Notes: a model not told the origin generated them from the sequence alone. A stretch of DNA of 64,000 nucleotides from Shewanella sp. KT0246 (GCF_019654955.1 NZ_BPEV01000002.1:62001-126000), one strand, 5' to 3'. Shown: positions 35,777-46,755, counted from the first letter of the stretch. Program-made: numbers and translations.

Positions 35777-35851
35777 TAACGCCAATCACCCTTAAGCTTG
35801 AATAGGTATATGAAAATGGATTTAATAAACCACAGTACAAAACTGAGTGAT

Positions 35852-36496
35852 TTACTTAAGCGCTAAAGGCAAGCCTGCAATCACTAAAGTGACTTTATCA
35901 GCTTGTTTCGCAATAGCTTGATTGAGCCAACCTGCCTCATCAGCAAAACGTCGAGTGAGCTCACCTAATGGCACTATGCCAGAGCCGACTTCGTTACTGA
36001 TAAAAATAATCTGCCCTTTAAGATTTGGTAAGCATAAAAGCAGGGCTTGTTTTTGTTGTTGCCACAAATCGTCGACGCCATTGCGATGAGTTTCTTCACT
36101 GGCAATTAAATGGTTGGTTAAATACAGGGTTAAGCAGTCAACCAAAATGACTGTATCATCGGCGCTTTGCTCTATTAAAGTTGAGGCTAAGGCAAGTGGA
36201 GTTTCAATTAGCTCCCAACTTATATTCGCGTCTACTCTATCTTGTTTATGCTTTGCGATGCGCTGGCTCATTTCCTCATCTAAGGCGGTGGCCGTAGCAA
36301 TATAAACGCAACGAATGCTTGCCTTAGAATCTTTTTCAACATGCTGTTCGGCACTGTTCTCGACATTATTTTCGCCATAGTGCTCAACAGATTGCTTGAG
36401 ATGCTTTGCAATCTGCTCTGCAGCATAATTTTCAACAAGCGACTCGCCATAACGACTTTTGCCAGAACGAGCTCCGCCTAAAACAAGATGGATCAT
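35852..36496 (-). CDS. cobU: Adenosylcobinamide kinase/guanylyltransferase CobU/CobP
   Basis: About 214 aa from the ATG at 36496. The P-loop is LVLGGARSGKSRYGESL, 'VDCLTLYLTNHL' and 'FISNEVGSGIVPLGELTRRFADEAGWLNQ' are conserved CobU blocks. It phosphorylates adenosylcobinamide and adds GMP in the nucleotide loop pathway. The start overlaps the cobS stop (TAATG). Residues 30-60 hold an inserted Glu/His-rich segment (EHYGENNVENSAEQHVEKD) where family members are usually shorter. Confidence 0.93.
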   Translation of the reverse strand: MIHLVLGGARSGKSRYGESLVENYAAEQIAKHLKQSVEHYGENNVENSAEQHVEKDSKASIRCVYIATATALDEEMSQRIAKHKQDRVDANISWELIETPLALASTLIEQSADDTVILVDCLTLYLTNHLIASEETHRNGVDDLWQQQKQALLLCLPNLKGQIIFISNEVGSGIVPLGELTRRFADEAGWLNQAIAKQADKVTLVIAGLPLALK

Positions 36497-37308
36497 TAAT
36501 TCAAACCTATGGTTAAAAAGATGCAATAACACATCAGTTCACTAATTTGTTGTGCTGCCCCTAAAGTGTCACCTGTATAGCCACCAATTTGGCGATTGAA
36601 TCCCCAAATCAATAATTGCCTTAACGCGACCAAAGCCAGTAATAAGACAAATGCGACAAGCCCATTTAAGCAGGCTAAAACAGCAAAGCCACTCAAGCAT
36701 AAGATCAATAAGTCATTGATATGTTGGTGCTGAGCTAAAGGCTTAGATTTACTGCCGTCATCTTCAGTGACATATTGCTCAGAAAAAATCATACTCGCCG
36801 CAACAACTCGACTTAAAGGATGCGATACTATCAAGGCTATTGCTGCTTTTAATGGGCTATAAAGTGCAATTTCAACCAATAGTTGCCACTTTAATAGTAA
36901 GGTTAATCCCACCGCTAAGGTGCCATAAGTACCAATGCGAGAATCTTTCATGATTTTCAATTTATCTGCGACTTTCCAGCCACCACCAAAACCGTCGGCG
37001 GTGTCAGCTAAACCATCTTCATGAAAGCCACCAGTTATTAATACGCCAGTGATAATGGCTAAGATCACTGCCACACTGTTGGGGAAAATAAACTGAGTTA
37101 ACCAAAATACCAAAGCACTAGCAGCGCCAACAATAACTCCAACAACGCCAAAATAGCGACTGGCTTTATTAAGTTTATCGCTATCAAATTCAACCCAAGC
37201 AGGAATTGGGATCCGCGTAAAAAAACTAACCGCGATTAACAGCAGGTTTAACTGTTTTCTGAGCCAGCCCAGATTTAAAAATGCGCCAGTTTGCGGATCA
37301 TGAGACAT
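36496..37308 (-). CDS. cobS: Adenosylcobinamide-GDP ribazoletransferase CobS
   Basis: 270 aa integral inner-membrane protein with several hydrophobic helices. 'FFTRIPIPAW' and 'GGFHEDGLADTADGFGGGW' (acidic metal-binding motif) plus 'KDSRIGTYGTLAVGLTLLLK' are the CobS signatures. It joins adenosylcobinamide-GDP with alpha-ribazole in the final steps of cobalamin assembly. AAGGA precedes the ATG. It sits between cobT and cobU, its functional neighbours. Confidence 0.95.
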   Translation of the reverse strand: MSHDPQTGAFLNLGWLRKQLNLLLIAVSFFTRIPIPAWVEFDSDKLNKASRYFGVVGVIVGAASALVFWLTQFIFPNSVAVILAIITGVLITGGFHEDGLADTADGFGGGWKVADKLKIMKDSRIGTYGTLAVGLTLLLKWQLLVEIALYSPLKAAIALIVSHPLSRVVAASMIFSEQYVTEDDGSKSKPLAQHQHINDLLILCLSGFAVLACLNGLVAFVLLLALVALRQLLIWGFNRQIGGYTGDTLGAAQQISELMCYCIFLTIGLN

Positions 37309-37365
37309 GTGTTAATCCTTGATGAGTTTACTTATCGCTAGCGGGTAAGCTTAAAAATGTTATTT

Positions 37366-38415
37366 CTAAACCACATTGCTCACACCAGCATTTTCAAAGC
37401 TGGCCATTTCATTGTAGAAATTTACCGAAGCTTCAATAATCGGCAGTGCAAGCGCTGCGCCTGTGCCCTCACCTAGTCTTAAACCAAGTGATAGAACTGG
37501 CTTGGCATCTAATGCTTCAAGCATTTTTACATGGCCTTGCTCATCAGACTGATGAGCAAAAATCAAATATCCACGTGCATCTGGGTGCAATGCAACGGCA
37601 GCTAAAGCGGCAGCAGTTGCAATAAAGCCATCAATCACCACTAACATTCTTTTCTCGGCAGCAGCTAAAATTGCACCGGTCATTTGCACAATTTCAAAGC
37701 CCCCCAAACACGCCAAGATATTTACTGGATCATTGAGTTTACTTCGATGTAAGTTCATCGCTACGGTTAATAATTCAGTTTTCAACGCAAAAGCTTCATC
37801 GTTAATACCAGTGCCGCGGCCAACGCAGTCTTTCACATCAAGCTTTAATAATGCAGCCATAACAGCAGCGGCTGAAGACGTATTACCAATCCCCATCTCG
37901 CCAAGGGCAATTAAATTACAGCCAGAGTCATAATGACGTTGCACCACTTCATTGGCATAACTAAAACCATCTTTAACCGACAATAAACTCATGGCAGGCT
38001 TTTGGTGAATAGCTTGTGTGCCTGAACCCAATCGATGATTAGTGACACTTGGATGATCGCTTGGAGTTAACATTCCGCAGTCAATCACTTCAAGGTTTAA
38101 GCCCATTTGACGACAAAAGACATTAATTGCCGCACCGCCAGATGCAAAGTTTGCCACCATTTGTTTGGTAACTTCACTTGGTGCGATAGACACACCGTGA
38201 GCAGCAATTCCATGGTCACCAGCAAATACCAACATGGCAGGCTGCTTAATAAACAATTTGTGTCTGCCATTAAATTGTTTAGCAAACTGCACTTTAGCAA
38301 TTTGCGTTGCCAGTGTTTCTAATAGGCCTAAAGCCCCTAGAGGCTTAGTTTTTTGGTTTATTTTATGTTGGATCTGTTCATCGATATGATGGTTAATAGG
38401 ATCTACTGCAAACAT
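37366..38415 (-). CDS. cobT: Nicotinate-nucleotide-dimethylbenzimidazole phosphoribosyltransferase CobT
   Basis: About 349 aa from the ATG at 38415 (GGAG upstream); a longer frame would overlap btuC. Conserved blocks include '[13 protein letters not shown]', '[13 protein letters not shown]', '[16 protein letters not shown]', 'GRGTGI' and '[14 protein letters not shown]' with the catalytic Glu. It makes alpha-ribazole phosphate from dimethylbenzimidazole. It follows btuC by 22 bp. Confidence 0.95.
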   Translation of the reverse strand: MFAVDPINHHIDEQIQHKINQKTKPLGALGLLETLATQIAKVQFAKQFNGRHKLFIKQPAMLVFAGDHGIAAHGVSIAPSEVTKQMVANFASGGAAINVFCRQMGLNLEVIDCGMLTPSDHPSVTNHRLGSGTQAIHQKPAMSLLSVKDGFSYANEVVQRHYDSGCNLIALGEMGIGNTSSAAAVMAALLKLDVKDCVGRGTGINDEAFALKTELLTVAMNLHRSKLNDPVNILACLGGFEIVQMTGAILAAAEKRMLVVIDGFIATAAALAAVALHPDARGYLIFAHQSDEQGHVKMLEALDAKPVLSLGLRLGEGTGAALALPIIEASVNFYNEMASFENAGVSNVV

Positions 38416-38437
38416 TTTTATACTCCAAAACAGCGTC

Positions 38438-39559
38438 TTATCGACGATGGCGTAAAACAAATAAGAAGAACACACTACCAATTGCAGCTGTGATTATCCC
38501 CACTGGTAATTCTTGATTGGCAAGTAAACAACGGGCGAGTACATCAATCCACACCATAAATAATCCACCGACGAGTGCGGTGGTTAAAATGGGTTGTTGC
38601 CCAGGAAACAGTAACCTTACGGTATGAGGGATCATTAGCCCCACAAAGCCAATACCGCCACAACTTGCGACTAATACCGCAGTAATTAACGAGCACAAAA
38701 TTAACATATATAAACGTAATTTCGAGACGTTAACACCTAAGGAATGTGCAGTTTCATCTCCTGCTTGTATGGCGATAACTTGACGCTTAAATGCCAGAAT
38801 AATCAATATACTACTGCTTACGACTACAGCAGGTATAACCAGCCCTTGCCAGCTCGCTTTCGCAAAACTGCCTAGACTCCAAAACAATACAGATGCCGCC
38901 GCTTGAGGGCTTGAAAAATACAAGACTAAACTGGTGAGCGCACCAAACATAAATGAAGTTGCCACCCCAGATAACAGCATTCTCTCCACTTGGCTTGCGC
39001 GGCCAAAGCCCGATAATGACAATACCAGCAATACCGAGAAGCACGCCCCGATAAAGGCGCCAACAGGTAAACTTAAGGAAGACCAAGACCACCAAGCATC
39101 ATTATTAAACCAGCCTGAACGCAAAATGGCGTCGGCCAAATGACTGCCTGACTTAGCAAGCCATTGCTGCACTAATCCTTGGCTACCAAAAAAGCTCAAC
39201 ACTAAAACAGCGCCAAAAGAGGCACCAGAACTTATACCAAATAAATAGGGATCTGCTAATGGATTTCGGGTGACAGTTTGCAACACACTGCCCGCTAACG
39301 CTAAACCTGCACCGGCGATAAAGGCCAGCATTATCCGTGGTAAGCGCAGTTCAAACACAATTCGCTGAGTTATCGCACTCGTGCCGTCAGAGTTTATTGG
39401 GTCTACGCCCAAAATAGATGAAGTAAACAAACTGAACACTTGCTCGAAACTAATATTAGCTGCACCGAAACTCGCAGCGGCTATAGGGGTTATCAGGGTT
39501 AATAAAGCCGTTGTCACTATCAACGCTTTATATTTTATGGATGAGGCTGCCAATGTCAT
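38438..39559 (-). CDS. btuC: FecCD-family cobalamin ABC permease BtuC
   Basis: 373 aa with about ten hydrophobic helices. '[20 protein letters not shown]' and '[20 protein letters not shown]' are the FecCD/BtuC signatures, and '[19 protein letters not shown]' is the cytoplasmic coupling region. It imports vitamin B12 across the inner membrane, fed by BtuF (gene at 10.4 kb). The ATG overlaps the btuD stop by 4 bases. Confidence 0.9.
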   Translation of the reverse strand: MTLAASSIKYKALIVTTALLTLITPIAAASFGAANISFEQVFSLFTSSILGVDPINSDGTSAITQRIVFELRLPRIMLAFIAGAGLALAGSVLQTVTRNPLADPYLFGISSGASFGAVLVLSFFGSQGLVQQWLAKSGSHLADAILRSGWFNNDAWWSWSSLSLPVGAFIGACFSVLLVLSLSGFGRASQVERMLLSGVATSFMFGALTSLVLYFSSPQAAASVLFWSLGSFAKASWQGLVIPAVVVSSSILIILAFKRQVIAIQAGDETAHSLGVNVSKLRLYMLILCSLITAVLVASCGGIGFVGLMIPHTVRLLFPGQQPILTTALVGGLFMVWIDVLARCLLANQELPVGIITAAIGSVFFLFVLRHRR

Positions 39560-40377
39560 GAACCATTCTCCATGTCATGGGAATGTTCGCTTTGATAGCC
39601 ATAAAAATAAGTAATCAAAGGCTTACCATGTTGAGGATGTTTAGATACCTGACAGCAAACACCAAAAACATCACCGATTATCGCTTCGGTTAACACCTCA
39701 TCAGGTAACCCCTGCGCCACGCATTGGCCTTTATCTAATAGCAACAAACGGTCACATACCGCACTAGCCAAATTCAGATCATGAATCGAGGTAATAACGC
39801 TAATACCTAATTGCCTCACTAACTCTAATATTTGAATTTGATAACGAATATCCAAATGATTTGTCGGCTCATCAAGGATCAATAGTTGCGGCTGTTGCAC
39901 AATAGCGCGCGCAATTAACGCCCGCTGTTTTTCACCACCCGATAACTGTTCATATTGTTGTTTGGCTTTTAGTTGCAACCCCACCTTTTCAAGTGCATCG
40001 ACAATATGACGTTTGTCTGCTTGGGAGTCTGATTCGAACAAGCCTTTATGGGGCGTTAACCCCATAGCAACAATTTGCTCAGTAGTCATTTCAAAATAAT
40101 GCGGTGTTTCTTGCTGGACCACTGCCACTTTGGTAGCGAGTTGCTTTTGAGTAAAGTCGCTAATATTTTGCCCAAACAACTTAACTTGGCCTTGTTCTGG
40201 GGTTATATAACGATAGAAACAACGCAGTAAGCTAGATTTACCTGCGCCATTAGGCCCAATAAGCCCGAGCATTTCACCTTGTTGTAAGGCAAAGTTCACC
40301 CGAGAGAGGATTTGATTATCATCAACAGACCAGCTGAGATGTTCAACGCTTAACGCTGAAGAAAGTTTTGAGCTCAT
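39556..40377 (-). CDS. btuD: Cobalamin ABC transporter ATPase BtuD
   Basis: 273 aa. Walker A GPNGAGKSSLLRCF, Q-loop VVQQETPHYF, signature LSGGEKQRALIARAI, Walker B LLILDEPTNHLD and a switch His in TSIHDLNLA are all intact. FecE/BtuD subgroup. First gene of the operon, with AAGGCG before the ATG and a cobalamin riboswitch in the leader. Its last residues (HSHDMENGS) overlap btuC. Confidence 0.92.
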   Translation of the reverse strand: MSSKLSSALSVEHLSWSVDDNQILSRVNFALQQGEMLGLIGPNGAGKSSLLRCFYRYITPEQGQVKLFGQNISDFTQKQLATKVAVVQQETPHYFEMTTEQIVAMGLTPHKGLFESDSQADKRHIVDALEKVGLQLKAKQQYEQLSGGEKQRALIARAIVQQPQLLILDEPTNHLDIRYQIQILELVRQLGISVITSIHDLNLASAVCDRLLLLDKGQCVAQGLPDEVLTEAIIGDVFGVCCQVSKHPQHGKPLITYFYGYQSEHSHDMENGS

Positions 40378-40504
40378 AGATTAATCGCCTTAGCCATTAA
40401 ATATGCAGCTCTGCCCGTTAAGAGGGACGTACTTATTAAAAACATTCACACTCCGCCTGAGTCACCCGCACAGGTTGTATAACGCTGATTACAGCTAGAA
40501 AAAT

Positions 40505-40670
40505 AGCGCTAGGTATCTGACTTTATGAAATAACACGCTGTTTAAGCTAAGTGTATTTCACATTACAGTTGCGGGTACAGTTCATGCTAATCATCGTAAG
40601 TGAACTTACGTGAACCATGATTCCCTATTCATTTGCTGCGAGTTAATACAGATAGATTTTAGCAACAAAT
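40505..40670 (-). ncRNA. Cobalamin (AdoCbl) riboswitch
   Basis: On the minus strand the leader contains AATAGGGAA (40621-40629), CCCGCAACTGT (about 40565-40575) and a B12-box-like AAGTCAGATACCTAGC (40508-40523), in the order and spacing of the cobalamin aptamer. A stem TTTGTTGC/GCAGCAAA (40662-40669 with 40632-40639) opens the structure. It is 130 nt upstream of btuD, and cobalamin binding should repress the transport/salvage operon. No clear intrinsic terminator follows, so control may be at translation. Confidence 0.88.
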
Positions 40671-40773
40671 TAACGCAATTTTGTTTGTATAAATAACCTG
40701 ATTTCAGGCTGACAATCTTATCGCACTATTGTACGACATATCTCACTGAGTTAATGACCTTTTAAGTAACTTT

Positions 40774-41580
40774 TTAACTTGGCCAATTCAGACGATACAC
40801 TGGTTTAACTTTGTCGCTAGCTACTTTTTTATCAGCATTAACACTATTACCATCAATGCTGTTATGACTTAATGATTGAGCTTCAGGCCAATACACATCA
40901 ATGACCACACTAGCAGCATAATCAATGGCTAATTGCGCATATAGGCCTTTGCAGCGCTCAAGACCAAGTATATGACCAATAATATGCCTTATCACGCCAC
41001 CATGGGTGACGATTAACGCTGTAGCGATATTCTCTTGCGAGAGCTTAATCGACTCTTGCTGCTTTTGATTCAGCAACAACTTAGACTCCAGCTGCTGAGT
41101 CACTTCAGTAAGTCCGCTTGTGACTCTGGCTTCAAATTCCGTCATTGGCTCACCCTTAGGCGGCGTATTTCCCCACGGATTGTCCCAGTATAAATCTAAC
41201 GCCTTCGGATCATTTTGATATAAAGCATCAAAGGTTTGCCCATCCCAATCACCAAAATCAATTTCTTGAAACTCTGGCATGAGCTTTATTTCCACGGGGG
41301 TTACAGTAGTTGATTTAGCAACTTGCTCAGATAAGTTAAGCGCGAACAAACCTGACTGATTAATGTCAGCGACCGTTTCTTCGGCAAATTGACGACAGCG
41401 CAATAAAGGTGAGCTATAGATTGAAAGAGAAGGAGCTTGGCGAACCAAATCCAGATTTTTAAGAGCAGTTTCCATATTCGCCCAACCTAGCGGCGATAAG
41501 GTAACATCTGTTTTTCCCCGTAGAATATTACCGCCCTCGCACTGACCATGGCGAAGTAATATCAATTTGGCCTGTTTCAT
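40774..41580 (-). CDS. cobC: Histidine phosphatase, CobC-like alpha-ribazole phosphatase
   Basis: 268 aa, longer than typical CobC (about 200). LILLRHGQCEGGNILRGKTD is the RHG motif with the phospho-His, 'EIDFGDWDGQTFDAL' carries the general-acid Glu, and 'ALIVTHGGVIRHIIG' the second His. The insertion around 95-115 and a polar C-terminal tail explain the length. Position directly upstream of the riboswitch-controlled cobalamin operon, in the same direction, supports dephosphorylation of alpha-ribazole-5'-phosphate. A generic phosphoglycerate-mutase-like role is the alternative. Confidence 0.8.
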   Translation of the reverse strand: MKQAKLILLRHGQCEGGNILRGKTDVTLSPLGWANMETALKNLDLVRQAPSLSIYSSPLLRCRQFAEETVADINQSGLFALNLSEQVAKSTTVTPVEIKLMPEFQEIDFGDWDGQTFDALYQNDPKALDLYWDNPWGNTPPKGEPMTEFEARVTSGLTEVTQQLESKLLLNQKQQESIKLSQENIATALIVTHGGVIRHIIGHILGLERCKGLYAQLAIDYAASVVIDVYWPEAQSLSHNSIDGNSVNADKKVASDKVKPVYRLNWPS

Positions 41581-42115
41581 CTTAACGACTCACCTTTTCA
41601 AACATTCTCTTGGAAACACTTAACGTTAAGCATTAGCTATAAGTAATAGCTGTAAGTATTAGCTCGCTGTATTGTTCTCACAGCATTAGCTATCAGCAAT
41701 AGCAGTAACTATTGCAACCAAAGTGACAAGAAAAATCACTATTATCATCAGCAGCTTGCCGACATTTCACCTTCGTAATAATACAGTCTACTTGGTAAAA
41801 TCAGCGATTATAAAGATTTCAAAGACACAGAATTCAAATTTGTAGTCCGCTTACTTCTGTTATGCCCTTGCTCTTACAATCTATTTAAACGTATTATGGA
41901 CGTCTATACGTTTAAATGTCCAAACAAATATCTAATCCATCATAAAGATAAGATTAGAGATGAGATTGAGGCTGAATATTTTTGCAGGGATTTTCATTAT
42001 AAGCCGCCTTTTATTTACCAAATAAAGGTATGCTATTTTTATTAATCGCACTGCTTCATCACTCAATTGATTGGCCAATAGCACCAATTAAATATTGCAA
42101 TAAAGGTAATCCGAT
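41581..42115. other. 535-bp divergent region between cobC and metH
   Basis: Divergent promoter region. Near cobC there are several copies of ATTAGCTAT/TAATAGCT-like words (41630-41710) forming imperfect inverted repeats; near metH there is a MetJ-like operator (listed separately). No gene or riboswitch is seen for cobC itself. Confidence 0.5.
41898..41921. promoter_or_regulatory. MetJ-like operator (three met boxes) upstream of metH
   Basis: Three contiguous 8-mers, GGACGTCT, ATACGTTT and AAATGTCC, match the met box AGACGTCT at 7, 6 and 5 of 8 positions. The array is about 195 bp before the metH start. In gammaproteobacteria MetJ with S-adenosylmethionine represses methionine genes through such tandem boxes. 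Confidence 0.65.
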
Positions 42116-45100
42116 ATGACGAAGTCGACTTCCTACAGTCAGGTTCTAGAACAACTTACCAATACGCTAAATGAACGTATTGTGATTCTTGATGGCGCTA
42201 TGGGCACCATGATCCAAGACTACAAATTGGAAGAAGCAGATTACCGCGGTGAACGTTTTAAAGATTGGCATTGCGATGTTAAAGGTAACAATGACATGTT
42301 GGTGTTAAGCCAACGTCAAATTATTAAGGACATTCATACCAAGTACATGCTGTCTGGCGCCGATATTATCGAAACCAATACCTTTAACGCCACCACTATC
42401 GCTATGGCCGATTACGACATGCAATCGTTATCTGCCGAAATTAATCTTGAAGGTGCTCGCGTTGCCCGTGAAGCTGCTGATGAAGTGGCTGCACAAACGG
42501 GTAGCCCACGTTATGTTGCCGGTGTTTTGGGCCCAACCAACCGTACTTGTTCAATTAGCCCTGATGTAAATGATCCCAGTTTTCGTAATGTTAGCTTTGA
42601 TGAGTTAGTTGATGCCTATGTTGAGTCTACTAATGCGTTAATCGAAGGCGGCGCAGATATCATTATGGTTGAAACCATCTTTGATACCCTTAACGCTAAA
42701 GCCGCTTTATTTGCTATCGAAAAAGTCTTTGATGACTTGGGCGATCGCCTACCCGTGATGATTTCTGGCACCATTACCGATGCCTCTGGCCGAACCCTTA
42801 CCGGACAAACTACCGAAGGTTTTTACAACTCACTACGTCACATTAAACCGCTGTCGATTGGCCTTAACTGTGCGTTAGGTCCAAAAGAGCTGCGTCCATA
42901 CGTTGAAGAATTATCACGTATCTCAGAATGTTTTGTTTCTGCTCACCCTAACGCAGGCCTGCCAAACGAATTTGGTGGCTATGATGAAACTCCTGAAGAA
43001 ATGGCTGAAGTCATTAGCGAGTGGGCGCGCGAAGGCATGCTTAATATCGTTGGTGGCTGTTGTGGTAGTACACCAGATCATATCAATACCATTCGCGAAT
43101 CAGTGATTAATCACCAACCTCGTCAAATTCCTGATATTCCAGTGGCTTGTCGCCTTTCAGGATTAGAGCCATTAACCATTGATGGCGACTCGTTGTTTGT
43201 TAACGTCGGCGAACGCGCTAACGTGACAGGTTCTGCCAAGTTCCTTAGATTAATCAAAGAAGAGAAATTTGAAGAAGCACTAGATGTGGTGCGCGAGCAA
43301 GTCGAAAACGGCGCCCAAATCATCGACGTCAACATGGATGAAGGCATGCTCGATGGCGCTGAGTCGATGAAAAAGTTTTTGAACTTAATCGCCTCAGAGC
43401 CTGATATCTCACGTGTGCCTATCATGATTGACTCATCAAAATGGGACGTGATTGAAGCTGGCCTTAAGTGCGTTCAAGGTAAGTCCATCGTTAACTCAAT
43501 TTCGATGAAAGAAGGTGAAGAAGCCTTTATTAAGCAAGCGACTTTAGTTAAACGCTATGGCGCTGCAGCCATTGTGATGGCGTTTGATGAAGACGGCCAA
43601 GCCGACACTCGTGCCCGTAAAACCGAGATTTGTACTCGCGCATACCGAGTGCTTGTTGATGTTGTCGGCTTTCCACCAGAAGACATTATTTTCGACCCCA
43701 ATATTTTTGCCATTGCTACAGGTATTGATGAACATGATAACTATGCCGTCGACTTTATTGAATCGATTAAAGACATCAAATCAACGCTACCCTATGCAAT
43801 GATTTCAGGTGGTGTGTCTAACGTATCGTTCTCGTTCCGTGGCAATAACCCTGTACGTGAAGCCATTCATGCGGTGTTTTTATATCATGCGATTCAAGCT
43901 GGTATGGACATGGGTATTGTTAACGCTGGGCAATTGGCGATTTATGACGATATCGACCCAGAGCTTAAAGAAAAAGTTGAGAACGTGGTTCAAAACTTAC
44001 CTTGTCCAGTTGCAGATTCAACCAATACTGAGCAGCTGCTTGATGTTGCTGAGAAATTCCGCGGCGACGGCAAGCAAGCCGCTAAAAAAGAAGATTTAGC
44101 ATGGCGCAGCTGGCCAGTAGAAGAACGTTTATCCCACGCGCTGGTAAAAGGTATTACAGAATTTATTGATGACGATACCGAAGAAGCAAGGCTGCAAGCC
44201 ACTCGCCCATTAGATGTGATTGAAGGGCCATTAATGAATGGCATGAACGTGGTTGGCGACTTATTTGGCGCTGGTAAAATGTTTTTGCCACAAGTGGTTA
44301 AATCAGCCCGAGTCATGAAAAAAGCCGTGGCTTACCTTAATCCATACATTGAAGCCGAAAAAGTAGAAGGCCAGTCTAATGGCCGTATTTTGATGGTCAC
44401 GGTAAAAGGCGATGTGCATGATATCGGCAAAAACATCGTCGGCGTCGTACTTGCTTGTAACGGTTATGAAGTGGTTGATTTAGGTGTCATGGTCGCCGTT
44501 GATAAAATCCTTGAAGCGGTAAAAGAGCACGATATCGATATTATCGGTATGTCAGGCCTTATCACGCCAAGCCTTGATGAAATGGTACATAACGTGAAAA
44601 CTTTCCACCGTGAAGGTTTAACCATTCCAGCCATTATTGGCGGTGCAACTTGTTCAAAAATTCACACCGCGGTGAAAATTGCGCCCCATTATCCCCATGG
44701 CGCCATTTATATTGCCGATGCCTCACGCGCAGTACCTATGGTGTCAAAATTAATTAATAACGACACCCGCCAAGCCACTATCGATGAAGCTTATGCCGAA
44801 TACGATGTGATGCGTGAAAAACGTTTATCGCAAACCAAACGTAAAACCATCGTGCCTATTGAAGCGGCTCGCGAAAATCGCTGTAAACACGATTGGGACA
44901 ATTACACCCCATTTAAACCGAACAAACTTGGCCGCCAAGTGTTTGATGACTATCCATTAGAAGACCTAGTGGATCGTATCGACTGGACACCGTTTTTCAG
45001 AAGCTGGGAATTACACGGTCGTTTTCCTGATATTTTAGATGACAAAGTCGTCGGTGAAGAAGCCCGTAAACTCTACGCTGACGGTAAAGCCATGCTAAAA

Positions 45101-45832
45101 ACCATCATCAGTGAAAAGTGGCTAACCGCTAAAGCGGTAATGGGACTCTTCCCTGCTAACACTGTTAATCACGATGATATTGAAATTTATACTGATGAAA
45201 GCCGCAACAGCGTTGAAATGACCACCCATCACCTGCGCATGCAGTTAGAGCGTGTAGGCAATGACAACTTCTGTTTATCAGACTTTGTTGCGCCAAAAGA
45301 CTCAGGTGTAGCCGATTACATGGGCGGCTTTGCGGTCACAGCAGGTCATGGTATTGATGAGCATGTCGAGCGCTTTGAAGCCAACCATGATGACTACAAC
45401 GCTATTATGCTTAAATGCCTTGCAGATCGATTAGCCGAAGCGTTTGCCGAGCGCATGCATGAACGCGTACGTAAAGAGTTTTGGGGCTATGCGGCAGATG
45501 AAGTGTTAGATAACGAAGCGCTTATTCGTGAAAAATACAAAGGCATTCGCCCAGCCCCTGGTTACCCAGCCTGTCCTGATCATACTGAAAAAGGTTTATT
45601 GTGGGATTTGCTCAAGCCAGATGAAACCATCGGCTTAAACATCACCGAAAGCTATGCCATGTTCCCAACTGCAGCGGTATCTGGCTGGTACTTTGCCCAC
45701 CCGAAATCACGCTACTTTGGTGTCACTAATGTAGGTAAAGATCAGGTCGAAGATTATGCTGCTCGTAAGGGAATGAGCTTGGCAGAAACGGAAAGATGGT
45801 TGGCACCGGTTTTAGACTATGACCCTGAGTAA
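42116..45832 (+). CDS. metH: Cobalamin-dependent methionine synthase MetH
   Basis: 1238 aa, full length. Modules in order: homocysteine-binding barrel (1-340) with '[19 protein letters not shown]' and the zinc Cys pair GGCCGST plus an upstream Cys; pterin-binding barrel (about 360-640, '[13 protein letters not shown]'); helical cap and B12 domain with [15 protein letters not shown] (cobalt-ligating His); activation domain (about 900-1238) with '[16 protein letters not shown]' for S-adenosylmethionine. It transfers the methyl group of methyltetrahydrofolate to homocysteine. It is divergent from the cobalamin cluster, which supplies its cofactor. Confidence 0.98.
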   Translation: MTKSTSYSQVLEQLTNTLNERIVILDGAMGTMIQDYKLEEADYRGERFKDWHCDVKGNNDMLVLSQRQIIKDIHTKYMLSGADIIETNTFNATTIAMADYDMQSLSAEINLEGARVAREAADEVAAQTGSPRYVAGVLGPTNRTCSISPDVNDPSFRNVSFDELVDAYVESTNALIEGGADIIMVETIFDTLNAKAALFAIEKVFDDLGDRLPVMISGTITDASGRTLTGQTTEGFYNSLRHIKPLSIGLNCALGPKELRPYVEELSRISECFVSAHPNAGLPNEFGGYDETPEEMAEVISEWAREGMLNIVGGCCGSTPDHINTIRESVINHQPRQIPDIPVACRLSGLEPLTIDGDSLFVNVGERANVTGSAKFLRLIKEEKFEEALDVVREQVENGAQIIDVNMDEGMLDGAESMKKFLNLIASEPDISRVPIMIDSSKWDVIEAGLKCVQGKSIVNSISMKEGEEAFIKQATLVKRYGAAAIVMAFDEDGQADTRARKTEICTRAYRVLVDVVGFPPEDIIFDPNIFAIATGIDEHDNYAVDFIESIKDIKSTLPYAMISGGVSNVSFSFRGNNPVREAIHAVFLYHAIQAGMDMGIVNAGQLAIYDDIDPELKEKVENVVQNLPCPVADSTNTEQLLDVAEKFRGDGKQAAKKEDLAWRSWPVEERLSHALVKGITEFIDDDTEEARLQATRPLDVIEGPLMNGMNVVGDLFGAGKMFLPQVVKSARVMKKAVAYLNPYIEAEKVEGQSNGRILMVTVKGDVHDIGKNIVGVVLACNGYEVVDLGVMVAVDKILEAVKEHDIDIIGMSGLITPSLDEMVHNVKTFHREGLTIPAIIGGATCSKIHTAVKIAPHYPHGAIYIADASRAVPMVSKLINNDTRQATIDEAYAEYDVMREKRLSQTKRKTIVPIEAARENRCKHDWDNYTPFKPNKLGRQVFDDYPLEDLVDRIDWTPFFRSWELHGRFPDILDDKVVGEEARKLYADGKAMLKTIISEKWLTAKAVMGLFPANTVNHDDIEIYTDESRNSVEMTTHHLRMQLERVGNDNFCLSDFVAPKDSGVADYMGGFAVTAGHGIDEHVERFEANHDDYNAIMLKCLADRLAEAFAERMHERVRKEFWGYAADEVLDNEALIREKYKGIRPAPGYPACPDHTEKGLLWDLLKPDETIGLNITESYAMFPTAAVSGWYFAHPKSRYFGVTNVGKDQVEDYAARKGMSLAETERWLAPVLDYDPE

Positions 45833-45886
45833 GAGCGATCCAGAGTAAGGAGTGATGTTGAGTAATCACTAGGTTACTCTTTGGGG
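45833..45886. other. Short spacer after metH
   Basis: Contains partial repeats of the metH end (AGAGTAAGGAGTGATGTTGAGTAATCACTAG-type words) with no U-tract terminator visible. Confidence 0.3.
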
Positions 45887-46548
45887 TTCCAAACTTCGTT
45901 TGGATGATGGCGCTGCCATTTCAGCCTAACGGCTGATTAAGGTCGTGGCGCTTCGCCCACACCAGACGAAAGGGAAACAACAGCATTTCCCTTTTCGATA
46001 TCCCTTGCCGCCCCTACGAAATTGCTCTTAAAAGCGAGCAAACCTCATACTTATTCGAATATAGCTAACGCTTTAGAAAGGCCATCCATGGCCAACTAAA
46101 GCTAGCCTGACGTCCTGTCAGGCTTACGCTATTTTCTTCAACGTTTTTCAGCAATTTCAATGGGGATTATCTAGTCTGCAACTTCGTTTGTAATTCCATA
46201 ATCTCACTATAAGTGCAATGAAACCTTGATTAATGACTCTTTTGGCCTTCTTTAAGTACTCAATTTGAATTGAGGTAAGCAAGAAAATTACGTGAGTCTG
46301 GCCATGGATGGCCAGCTAGCTTTCGAGGGGAAGGGACGCCCCATCGGAAGCGTTAGTGATTTTTGTAGCTTAGTGAAGCGGACTCAATATATAGGCTAAA
46401 GCTGAATGATTCTCCGTTGGAAATTTTGCTGTTTAAATTTCGCCGGAGCTGCGGGGTGTTCTAAGAGGGAGTCGCAGTTCACTCCCTTTTAGTCTGGTGT
46501 GGGCGAAGCGCCACGACGTTGACCTTAATCCAAACAGAGTTTGGAAAC
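45887..46548. repeat. 662-bp repeat unit with inverted ends (inverted partial copy C + copy B)
   Basis: The left end (45887-45966) reads TTCCAAACTTCGTTTGGAT ... GTCGTGGCGCTTCGCCCACAC, the reverse complement of the right end (46488-46548: GTGTGGGCGAAGCGCCACGA ... TTTGGAAA). Between them lie copy B of the dispersed repeat (46321-46548, matching 32903-33128) and hairpins GGCCATCCATGGCC (46080-46093), AGCCTGAC-GTCCT-GTCAGGCT (46104-46124) and CTGGCCATGGATGGCCAG (46298-46315). No open frame for a transposase is present. It behaves like a non-autonomous palindromic element. Confidence 0.75.
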
Positions 46549-46755
46549 GAAATAGCTATCCATAACAGATGCTCACTTTCCTAATATCGATATTTGTTTA
46601 GCAATAATTTTGTTCAAACAAGGTTCATAAAGTAGCCTTATTAATGTGCACGTAATAATGAAAATGTTATTACTATAGAAATTTCATTAATCAAATAATC
46701 ACCTAGATAGAGCGTTAAATACTTATAAAATTGAGAAAAACATGGAGAGTTTAAA
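46549..46755. other. AT-rich promoter region of the SLATT-like gene
   Basis: Markedly AT-rich stretch between the repeat unit and the next gene; GGAGAG lies before the ATG at 46756. Nothing else is identified. Confidence 0.3.
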
